Shown here piece after piece: positions 52,401 through 60,500 of a stretch of 64,000 bases of DNA (position 1 is its first letter; each line of letters opens with the position of its first letter). The notes below the pieces were generated by a model. The model had not been told where the DNA came from and did no database searches. It was given only the letters and a program-made list of their open reading frames with translations. The translations under genes and the position numbers were made by a program. This DNA comes from Sorangium cellulosum (GTDB lineage: Bacteria > Myxococcota_A > Polyangia > Polyangiales > Polyangiaceae): the NCBI RefSeq assembly GCF_002950945.1, contig NZ_CP012673.1, positions 6,896,501 through 6,960,500 of the forward strand. The letters are read 5' to 3'.

Positions 52401-55400
52401 GCACCCCGATCTCGGGCTCCTCGACGTCGCCTACTCCCTCGCCGCGACCCGCTCGCACCTCGAGCACCGCGCGGCGCTCGTCGCCCGCGACCGGGCCGGG
52501 CTCGTCGGCGCGCTCGACGCGCTCTCGGAAGGGGTGCCGACGCCGGCGGCCGTCGTCGGGCAGCGCGCGGGCGACGGCAAGCTCGTCTTCGTCTTCCCGG
52601 GGCAAGGCTCGCAGTGGGCGAACATGGCCCGGTCGCTGCTCGAGAGCTCCGCCGTCTTCCGGGAGCAGCTCGAAGCGTGCGAGCGCGCGCTGGCTCCGCA
52701 CATCGACTGGTCGCTGCTCGCGGTGCTGCGCGCGGAGGACGGCGCGCCGTCGCTCGGTCGCATCGACGTCGTGCAGCCCGCCCTGTTCGCGGTGATGGTC
52801 TCGCTCGCCGCGCTCTGGCGCTCGGTGGGCGTCGAGCCCGACGCCGTGGTCGGCAACAGCCAGGGCGAGATCGCCGCCGCCTACGTCGCGGGCGCGCTGT
52901 CGCTCGACGACGCCGCCAAGGTCGTGGCGCGCCGGAGCCGCGTGCTCACTCGGCTCGTAGGGAGGGGCGCGATGGCCGTGGTGGAGATGCCCGCCGCCGA
53001 GCTCGCCGAGCGGATCCATCGCTGGGGCGAGCGGTTGGCCGTCGCGGGCATCAACAGCCCTCATTCCACCACCGTCTCCGGCGACCCTGACGCGATCGAC
53101 GCGATGGTCGCCGAGCTCGCGTCGGCGCAGGTCTTCGCCCGCAAGGTGCGCACCGACTGCGCCACCCACTGGGCTCAGGTGGAGACGATCCGCGACGAGG
53201 TCATGGACCGGCTCACGGGCGTCGAGGCGCGCTCATCCACCGTCCCGCTCTACTCGACGGTGAGCGGGGACAAACTCGACGGCGCCGAGATGGATGCCTC
53301 CTACTGGTATCAGAACATGAGGCAGCCGGTCCGCTTCGCGGACGCCGCGCAGAGGCTGCTCTCGGACGGCCATCGCGCCTTCATCGAGATCAGCCCCCAC
53401 CCGGTGCTCACCCTCGCGCTCAAGGAGACGCTCGACGGGGCCCATGCCCTCACCACGGTCGTCGGCTCGCTGCGCCGCGACGAGGGCGATCTCGGGCGCT
53501 TCCTCCTCTCCGTCGGCGAGCTGCATACCCGCGGGCTGGCCGTCGATTGGGAGGCGTTCTTCCAGCCTCTCCACCCGCGACGCGTGGAGCTCCCCACGTA
53601 CGCCTTCCAGCGTCAGCGCTACTGGCCCGACGGGGTGACGCCGACCCGCACGGCCGCCGCGCCCAGCCGCCGCGCGCCGGGGGGCGACCGCCTCGCGCGG
53701 GCCGAGGTGGCGGGCGCCGTGGCCAGCGGCGCGGCCGAGGTCTCCGTCGCCGAGCGCCTGCGCGCGCTCTCGCCTGCCGACCGCGAGCGCGCCTTGCTCG
53801 ACGTCGTGCGCGCAGAGGCCGCGGGCATCCTGAGGATCCCGCCGATCGCGCTCGAGCCGCACCGTCGCCTGCAGGAGGTCGGGCTCGACTCGCTGATGGC
53901 GGTGGAGCTGCGCAAGGCGCTCGCTCGGCGCGTAGGGGTCACGCTGCCGGCGACGCTGGCCATCGACTTCCCGACGCCCGCAGGCATCGCGGAGCACCTC
54001 GGCGCTCGTGTCGGCGCGTCGAGCGCGGCGGCCGACGATGTCGATCCGGCGTGGGAGGCCGTCGCGAAGAGCGCGCGCGGCGGGTCGGCCGACGACGAGC
54101 AGGCGCGGATCCTCCCGCTCTCGCTCGGGCAGGAGCGCCTGTGGTTCCTGAGCCGACTCGCCCCGGAGGGGGCTCAGTACAACGAGCTCCTCGCGCTGCG
54201 GGTGACCGGGCCGCTCGACGTCGACCTCTTGCGACGATCGCTCGCCGTGCTCGTGAAGCGCCACGAGGCGCTCCGCACGGCGTTCCCCGAGGTCGCCGTG
54301 TTCCCGGACAGGCACGAGGCGCCGCGCGCGCTGATCGCTCCGGACGGCCCCGTCCCCCTCGAGGTCGTGGACCTCCGGACGGAGGCGAAGAGCGAGGAGG
54401 AGCTCGCGCGCCTCGCGGCGGACTTCCGCCGTCGCGCCTTCGACGTGACGCGCGGGCCGCTCTGGCGCGCGCTCGCCGTCACGCACGACGACGGCGCGCA
54501 CACGCTGCTGATCGTCAAGCACCACCTCGTCACCGACGCCCTCTCCGCCGCCGTGTTCGGCGCGGAGCTCGTCCGTCTCTACGGGAGCGCCGCCGACGCG
54601 AGCGTGCTCCCCCGCCTCGATCATCAGTACTCCGACTTCGTCCGCTACCAGCGGAGGCGCGCCGCGGGGGCGGCGTACCAGGCGAGCGTCGCATGGTGGC
54701 GAGAGCGCCTGGCCGGGCTCCAGCGCCTCGACCTCCCGTACCGCGCCGCCTCCCGAGCGGCGCACGGCCCGAGCCACCGCGGCGACGCCGTGCGCGTCGC
54801 CCTGCCTGCAGCGCTCAACCAGGCGGTCCGCGAGTTCGCGCGGCGCCACGGGTGCACGCTGTTCGAGGTGCTGCTCGCGGCGTGGGCGAGCGTCCTTCAG
54901 CGGCTCTCCGGCCAGCCCGACGTCGCCGTCGGGACGATGGCGGCCAACCGGACTCGAAGCGAGCTCGACAGCGTCCTCGGCTTCTTCGTCAACACGCTCG
55001 TCCTGCGCTGCGATCTCGCGGAGCGCCCCACCTTCGCCGAGCTCGTACGCCGGATGCAGGGCACCGTGCACGACGCGCTGAGGCACGAGGGCGTCGACTT
55101 CGGCGACGTGGTGCGCGCGCACGGCGGGGCGCGAGGCCAGGAGCTGAGCCCCCTCGTCCAGACCGTGTTGAACGTGATCCCGCCCCTGTCCCAGCTCGGC
55201 GAGATCGACCCCGGGCGGTGGGCGCTCGCGGCCGAGGGCTGGCTGCCGCCGAGCCAAGGCGCGAAGTTCGACCTCTCGCTCGAGCTCTTCGAGGGCACGG
55301 ACGACCTGTGCGGCAACCTCGAGTACGCGACGGACCTGTTCGATCGCGGCACGATCGAGCGGATCGCGCGCCACTTCCTGGCGCTCCTCGAGGCCGGTAT

Positions 55401-57417
55401 CGGGGCGCCGGACGTCGCCGCCGTCGCGCTGCCGATGCTCACGGCGCCCGAGCGGCACGAGATGCTCGCGACCTGGAACGAGACGTCACGGACCATCCCG
55501 CAGGAGTGCGTCCATCGCCTGTTCGAGCAGCAGGCCGCGCGCGCGCCGGGCGCGACGGCGCTCGTGTTCCAGGACCAGCGCCTCTCCTACGCCGAGCTCG
55601 ACGCGCGCGCGAACCAGCTCGCGCACCACCTCCTCGTGCTCGGCGCGCAGTCCGGCGTCGGGATCGGGCCGGGCGTCGTCGTGGGCGTGTGCCTGGAGCG
55701 CTCGCTCGACATGGTGATCGCCCTCCTGGCGATCCTGAAGACGGGCGCCGCCTACCTCCCGCTCGACCCCTCCTACCCGGCGGACCGGCTGGCGTTCATC
55801 CTCGACGACGCGCGCGCGCCGCTGCTCGTGACGAGCAGCGACGTCCCCACGCCGTCGGGCCACCACGCGGCCCGCCTCGTCCTGCTCGATCGCGAGCGGG
55901 AGGCGATCCGAGGGCGGGCCGCGACCGCGCCCGAGGTCGCCGTGAACGGCGAGGATCTCGCGTACGTCATCTACACCTCCGGCTCCACCGGCAAGCCGAA
56001 GGGCGTCGAGGTGCTCCACCGCGGCCTCGTGAACGTCACGGCGCACTTCGCCGAGGAGCTCGACGTCGCGCCGAGCGACACGATGCTCGCCCTGACCTCC
56101 CTGGCGTTCGACATCGCCGGGCTCGAGATCTACCTGCCGCTCACGCAGGGCGCGGCGTGCCGGCTGCTCTCACGGGAGCAGGCGTCGGACGGTTTCCTCC
56201 TCGAGCAGGAGGTCGAGCAGGCGACGCTCATGCAGGCGACGCCGGCGACGTGGCACCTGCTCCTCGATTCGGGGTGGAAGGGGGCGCCGCACCTGCGCGC
56301 CGTGTGCGGGGGAGAGGCGCTCTCGTGGCACCTGGCCGCGCAGCTCGCCGAGCGTACCCAGCGCGTGTTCAACGCCTACGGGCCGACGGAGACCACGATC
56401 TGGTCGACGCTCTGGCGCGTGGATCCGCAGCGCGGCAGCGTGAGCCTGGGGCGGCCGATCGCCAACACGCGGGTCTACGTGCTCGACGCGAACATGCAGC
56501 CGGTCCCGGTCGGGGTGCCGGGCGAGCTGTTCATCGGCGGGGCCGGCGTCGCGCGAGGTTATCGCGGGCGCGCCGAGCTCACGGCGGAGAGGTTCCTCTC
56601 AGATCCCTTCGCGCTCGAGCCGGACCAGCGCATGTACAGGACCGGCGATCGCGTGAAGTGGAGCGCCGACGGTACCCTGGATTTCCTCGATCGGCTCGAT
56701 CATCAGGTCAAGCTCCGCGGATTCCGCATCGAGCTCGGCGAGATCGAGCACGCGCTCGGGACCCACCCGGGCGTGGCCCGCTCGGCGGTCGTCGTGAAGA
56801 ACGCCGGGCTGAACGCTCGACTCGTCGCCTATTACGTCGCGCGAGACGGCCTGTCGATCGGGGGCGAAGATCTGCGCGCGCACCTCGAGGCGACGCTGCC
56901 AGAGCCGATGGTTCCATCGGTCCTGGTGCCGCTCTCGGCGCTGCCGCTCACGCCGAACGGCAAGGTGGACCGCCTGGCGCTCGGCGCGATGGAGCTCCCG
57001 AGCGCCGAGGAAGCGGGGGCGCCCGCCGCGCCCCGGGACGACATAGAGCAGGCGCTCGCCGAGGTCTGGCGCGACGTGCTCGACGTGCCCGCCGTCAAGG
57101 CCGGTCGGACGTTCTTCGAGCAAGGTGGGAATTCGTTGCAGCTCGTCCGCGTGCAGAAGCGCCTCTGGGTGGATCTGGACGTCAAGATGACCATCGCAGA
57201 GCTCTTTGCCTATCCGACCCTCGAGGCGCTGGCGGACCACCTTCGCCAGCGGCAGAGCGCAGCGATGGGAGCGTCCCTCGCGCCGAGCGCGCCGGCCTCG
57301 GCCGACCCTGCACCGCGAGACCGCATGCGCGAGCTCGAGGCGCTGTCGCTGGCCGAGCTCCAGCGCACCGTCAAAGAGGGGCTGCGCGGAATATTGTCTG
57401 AGGACGACATGCTGTAA
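49435..57417 (+). CDS. Hybrid PKS-NRPS, gene D: ACP-KS-AT-AT-ACP then C-A-PCP
   Basis: A protein of 2660 residues from this ATG; a GTG at 49405 would add ten. Order: ACP (Ser50, GVNS), KS (Cys281; EAHGTGT and NIAH present), AT1 (Ser716 in GHSAGE, VAGHS), AT2 (Ser1142 in GNSQGE, CATH), ACP (Ser1486), condensation domain (HHLVTDA, His pair near 1696), adenylation domain (YTSGSTGKPKG near 2180) and PCP (Ser2567, GGNSLQ). ACP-KS-AT-AT is the loading arrangement known from myxothiazol- and stigmatellin-type myxobacterial lines: one AT loads the starter, the other the first extender. The condensation domain would then add an amino acid. The C-terminal tail (MRELEALSLAELQRTVKEG) looks like a docking element for gene E. 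No thioesterase is present. Confidence 0.95.
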   Translation: MREVVLYSTASRPTVDGIKHWLRARIAASTRLEPHEILVDAPFASYGVNSVLALKIANELGDLVGRRVSATAFWEHPTVEALAKHAATPASRRRADSAASAAGTGGDTSDDPLAIVGMACRFPKAPDLDAFWRLLADGVDATREVPAERWDSTAYYDEDPEAPGKAISRRAALLDQVDQFDPMAFGISPREAEALDPMQRLALELSWEALEHAGIPPVSLHGSATGVFFGSMWRDWAELTLDDLEGMSAHRATGQAPNMIANRVSYVLGLRGPSVVLDTACSSSLVALHFAAHSLRSGEASVAIVGGVNLLLAPDKMVFVSKTGALSPDGRCKAFGARADGVGRGEGGGVVILKRLSHAERDGDRIHALVRATAVNNDGASYGLTAPSPEAQEAMLREAYARAGVAPERVHYVEAHGTGTILGDPIEAKALGAVLGGERSAEGRLLVGSVKTNIAHTEAAAGIAGVIKTVLAMKHRQVPPSLNAEPPNPHIPFDALALRVPSSLEPWPAADHEPALAGVSAFGWGGTNAHAVLEGPPPAPRLLRVSAPTEDLLRERARALHGELSASPGSGPISEAVSAAADGPHRLAAVVRSPAEAGRALDRFLAGAPHAGLASGCAAARPRVVFVFSPLGSQWVGMGRRLLESEPVFRASLMRSDRALAPLLGRSIVADLVRPAPPDRFDDVVFAQPLLFAVQTALAEALRAHGTEPDAVVGHSAGEVAAAHVAGALTLEDAARVIHHYSRVQSPTSGRGAMALVDLPPSAVEPALAPYAGRVEIAGTNSRSSTVISGEAAGVHALVDAWKQGGVGVNLIRVDVAGHSPLMSPPLLDDLERSLHDIQPRRARIPLFSAVDAARIEGGEVDGAYWARNLRHPVRFGPVVEQLLDGHDVFVEIGPHPVLAAALAANIQERGASAQCVASLRRSDDERLSLLEARAKLFVLGVEGAPAAGAPRRAAPGDAAAPALPVLLSAKSEAALRAQAARLREHLVAHPDLGLLDVAYSLAATRSHLEHRAALVARDRAGLVGALDALSEGVPTPAAVVGQRAGDGKLVFVFPGQGSQWANMARSLLESSAVFREQLEACERALAPHIDWSLLAVLRAEDGAPSLGRIDVVQPALFAVMVSLAALWRSVGVEPDAVVGNSQGEIAAAYVAGALSLDDAAKVVARRSRVLTRLVGRGAMAVVEMPAAELAERIHRWGERLAVAGINSPHSTTVSGDPDAIDAMVAELASAQVFARKVRTDCATHWAQVETIRDEVMDRLTGVEARSSTVPLYSTVSGDKLDGAEMDASYWYQNMRQPVRFADAAQRLLSDGHRAFIEISPHPVLTLALKETLDGAHALTTVVGSLRRDEGDLGRFLLSVGELHTRGLAVDWEAFFQPLHPRRVELPTYAFQRQRYWPDGVTPTRTAAAPSRRAPGGDRLARAEVAGAVASGAAEVSVAERLRALSPADRERALLDVVRAEAAGILRIPPIALEPHRRLQEVGLDSLMAVELRKALARRVGVTLPATLAIDFPTPAGIAEHLGARVGASSAAADDVDPAWEAVAKSARGGSADDEQARILPLSLGQERLWFLSRLAPEGAQYNELLALRVTGPLDVDLLRRSLAVLVKRHEALRTAFPEVAVFPDRHEAPRALIAPDGPVPLEVVDLRTEAKSEEELARLAADFRRRAFDVTRGPLWRALAVTHDDGAHTLLIVKHHLVTDALSAAVFGAELVRLYGSAADASVLPRLDHQYSDFVRYQRRRAAGAAYQASVAWWRERLAGLQRLDLPYRAASRAAHGPSHRGDAVRVALPAALNQAVREFARRHGCTLFEVLLAAWASVLQRLSGQPDVAVGTMAANRTRSELDSVLGFFVNTLVLRCDLAERPTFAELVRRMQGTVHDALRHEGVDFGDVVRAHGGARGQELSPLVQTVLNVIPPLSQLGEIDPGRWALAAEGWLPPSQGAKFDLSLELFEGTDDLCGNLEYATDLFDRGTIERIARHFLALLEAGIGAPDVAAVALPMLTAPERHEMLATWNETSRTIPQECVHRLFEQQAARAPGATALVFQDQRLSYAELDARANQLAHHLLVLGAQSGVGIGPGVVVGVCLERSLDMVIALLAILKTGAAYLPLDPSYPADRLAFILDDARAPLLVTSSDVPTPSGHHAARLVLLDREREAIRGRAATAPEVAVNGEDLAYVIYTSGSTGKPKGVEVLHRGLVNVTAHFAEELDVAPSDTMLALTSLAFDIAGLEIYLPLTQGAACRLLSREQASDGFLLEQEVEQATLMQATPATWHLLLDSGWKGAPHLRAVCGGEALSWHLAAQLAERTQRVFNAYGPTETTIWSTLWRVDPQRGSVSLGRPIANTRVYVLDANMQPVPVGVPGELFIGGAGVARGYRGRAELTAERFLSDPFALEPDQRMYRTGDRVKWSADGTLDFLDRLDHQVKLRGFRIELGEIEHALGTHPGVARSAVVVKNAGLNARLVAYYVARDGLSIGGEDLRAHLEATLPEPMVPSVLVPLSALPLTPNGKVDRLALGAMELPSAEEAGAPAAPRDDIEQALAEVWRDVLDVPAVKAGRTFFEQGGNSLQLVRVQKRLWVDLDVKMTIAELFAYPTLEALADHLRQRQSAAMGASLAPSAPASADPAPRDRMRELEALSLAELQRTVKEGLRGILSEDDML
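51297..53480 (+). other. Tandem acyltransferase pair in the loading module of gene D
   Basis: AT1 (about 51297-52230) has GHSAGE and VAGHS where malonyl ATs have HAFH and methylmalonyl ATs YASH, typical of starter-loading ATs. AT2 (about 52574-53480) starts FVFPGQGSQWANMA. Its nucleophile motif reads GNSQGE, with Asn for the near-invariant His, and its second motif reads CATH. The catalytic Ser and the second-motif His are present in both. Confidence 0.85.
55495..57000 (+). other. Adenylation domain, glycine-like specificity code
   Basis: Aligned by eye to the gramicidin synthetase positions, the ten code residues read D-I-L-Q-V-G-A-I-W-K (Asp2226 in FDIAGLEIY; Gln in LMQATPAT; Val and Gly in AVCGGEAL; Ala, Ile, Trp in NAYGPTETTIW; Lys in PNGKVD). 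The common glycine code is DILQLGLIWK, so eight of ten agree. Glycine is the likely substrate. Confidence 0.65.
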
Positions 57418-57511
57418 CCGCCTCCGCGGCGTCACGGGGGCTGGGGATACACCTCGCGGCGGCGCGACAGTGGCGACGGTGCGGTCAGCCGCAACGGGAG
57501 ATGCATTTTCG
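57418..57511. other. Short spacer between genes D and E
   Basis: Ninety-four bases with no hairpin or promoter seen. GGGAG at 57496-57500 can serve as ribosome site for gene E. Genes D, E and F are probably one transcript. Confidence 0.4.
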
Positions 57512-60500
57512 ATGATGTTTGGACGCGACGAGCTGTTGGCGATCGAAAAATTGAAGCTCCGCGTCCGCCAGCTCGAGTCGGAGCGGAGCGAGCCGATCGC
57601 CATTGTCGGCGCTTCGTGCCGAATGCCTGGCTGCGACGCGCCGGAGGAGCTGTGGAGGCTGCTCGACGAGGGGGCCGACGCCGTCACCAGCCTGCCGCTT
57701 CCGGACGGCGAGCCGATGCCGTGCGGGGTCGTGGATGACGTGGAGTCGTTCGACGCCGAGTTCTTCCGGATCGCGCCGCGCGAGGCCTCGCGCATGGATG
57801 CGCGCCAGCGCCTCGCGCTCGAGGTGAGCTGGGAGGCGCTGGAGCGCGCGGGTATCCCGGCCACGGCCCTCGAGGGGCAGCGCGTCGGCGTGTACGTCGG
57901 GGCCTCGGGGCTGTCCCGCCTGCCGGAGGCGAACCCCGACAGCCACGATATCACCGGGAACCTCGCGGCCGTCGTCGCCGGACGCATCAGCTACTCCCTC
58001 GGCCTGCGCGGGCCGTGCCTGTCCGTGGATACCGCGTGCTCGTCGTCCCTGGTCGCGGTGCACCTCGCTTGCCGCGCGCTCCGCGCGGGCGAGTGCGCGA
58101 TCGCGCTCGCGGGCGGCGTGAGCGTCTTCTCGCGCGACCCGCGAGAGCTCGAGTCCTGGGCGGCCGTCGGGCACTTCTCCAAGGGGGGGAGGTGCAGGCC
58201 GTTCGACGCGTCGGCGGACGGGATCGTCGGGAGCGATGGCTGCGCGATCGTCGTGCTGAAGCGCCTGAGCGTCGCCGCGCGGGACGGGGACCCGATCCTG
58301 GCGGTCATCCGGGGGAGCGCGATCAACCACGACGGGCGGGCGCAGGGGCTCACGGTGCCGAGCGGGGTCGCCCAGGAGGAGGTGATCCGGCGGGCGCTCG
58401 CCGACGCGCGCGCCGACGCGCGCGGCGTCGAGTACGTCGAGTGCCACGGGACCGGGACGACCCTCGGCGATCCGATCGAGGTGCAAGCGCTGGGCAACGT
58501 GTTCGGCGAGCGAGGCGGCCGGGATCGTCCGGTCATCGTCGGGTCCCTCAAGGGGAACTTCGGCCACGCGGACGCCGCAGCCGGGATCGCCGGGTTGTTG
58601 AAGGTGGCCCTCGCGCTCAAGCACGGCCGCATCCCGAAGAGCCTGCACTTCCGAGCGCCCAATCCCCACATCCCGTGGTCTGCGCTGCCGGTGGAGGTCG
58701 CGGCCGAGCCGCTGCCGTGGCCGCGCAACGGGAAGCCTCGCCTCGCCGGTGTGAGCTCCTTCGGGATCAGCGGGACGAACGCGCACGTCGTCCTCGAGGA
58801 GGCCCCCGCCTGCGAGATGTCCGGCGGGTCCGTCGGCGCCGCCCGCGACGGGGATGCCTCCCGGCCGCACGTGTTCCCGGCGCTTTTGTCCGGGAAGACC
58901 GAGGAGGCGCTCCTCGCCCAGGCGCGCCGCCTGCACGAGCACCTCGCCGCGCGGCCCGATCTCGATCCCGTGGACGTCGCCTACTCGCTCGCGACCAGCC
59001 GCACGCACTTCGAGCACCGCGCGGTGATGGTCGCCCGTGATCGGGACACGTTGATCGCGGCCCTCCGATCGCTCGCCGACGGGCAGCCGGGGGAAGGGAC
59101 CGTCGTCGCCCAGAGCGTCGCTGGCGCCGGCAAGCGGGTCTTCGTCTTTCCCGGCCAGGGCTCGCAGTGGCCGTCCATGGCGCGCCGGCTGATGGAGAGC
59201 TCGCGCGTGTTTCGCGAGCAGATCGAGGCCTGCACGCGCGCGTTCGCCCCTTACGACGACGGCTCGCTGCGCGCCTTCCTCCAGGGAGAGCCCGACGCCG
59301 CGTCGCCCAACGCCGCGTCGCCCAACGCCGCGTCGCCCAACGCCGCGTCGCCCAACACCGCGTCGATCGAGCGCGTCGACGTGGTGCAGCCGGCGCTCTT
59401 CTCGGTGATGGTGGCGCTGGCCGCGCTGTGGCGCGCCGCGGGCGTGGAGCCCGACGCGGTGGTCGGCCACAGCCAGGGGGAGATCGTCGCCGCCCACGTG
59501 GCGGGCGCGCTGTCGCTCGAGGACGCCGCCAGGGTGGTCGCCCTGCGGAGCCGCGCGATCACGCGGCTCGCGGGCAAGGGGGCCATGGCCGCGGTGGAGC
59601 TCGGGGTCGACGCGCTCAAGGGGCGCCTCGAGCGCTTCGGCGAGCGGCTCGCCGTGGCCGCCGTCAACAGCCCTCAGGCCACCCTGGTCTCGGGGGATCC
59701 CGAGGCGATCGACGCGCTCCTCGACGAGCTGTCCGGAGCGCAGATCTTCGCGCGCAAGGTGCGCGTCGACTACGCCTCGCACAGCGCCCAGGTGGAGACG
59801 ATCGAGGCCGAGCTTCGGGCGGAGCTCGCCCACATCGCGCCGCGCGCGTCGAGGATCCCTATGTACTCGACGGTCACCGGCGCCCCGGTGGACGGCGCGG
59901 AGCTCGACGGGGCCTACTGGTACCGGAACCTCCGCGAGACGGTCCGCTTCGACGAGGCCGCTCGGCGCCTCCTCTCGGACGGATACCGGAGCTTCGTCGA
60001 GGTCAGCCCGCACCCGGTGCTCGCGCTCGCCCTGCGCGAGACGATCGAGCGCGCCGGGGCTATCGCGGCCGCCGTCACATCGCTTCGTCGCGACGAGGGG
60101 GACCTCGCGCGGTTCGTCCTCTCGCTCGGGGAGCTCCACGCGCGCGGCGGGCACGTGGACTGGACGGCGTTCTTCGCTCCGGCGCGCCCGCAGCGCGTCG
60201 AGCTGCCGACCTACACGTTCCAACGGCAACACTTCCGCGTTGACACGGTGCGTAAGGCCGACGTGACCTCGGCGGGCCTCGTGCCCGCCGATCACCCGCT
60301 GCTGGGCGCGGCCATCGCGCTGGCGGACGGCGGGTTCCTGTTCACCGGACGCCTCCGGCTGTCGGAGCACCCCTGGCTGTCGGGCCACCGGATCTTCGGC
60401 GCGGCCGTCCTGCCGAGCACGGGGCTCGTGGAGCTCGCGCTCGCCGCCGCCCACCGCGTGGGGCTCGACGTCGTCGAAGAGCTGGCGCTGGAGGCGCCGC

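Noticed and set aside
57206..57511. Upstream extension of gene E into the end of gene D
   Set aside because: It overlaps the coding end of gene D in another frame and has no domain. The docking helix begins at the ATG 57512.
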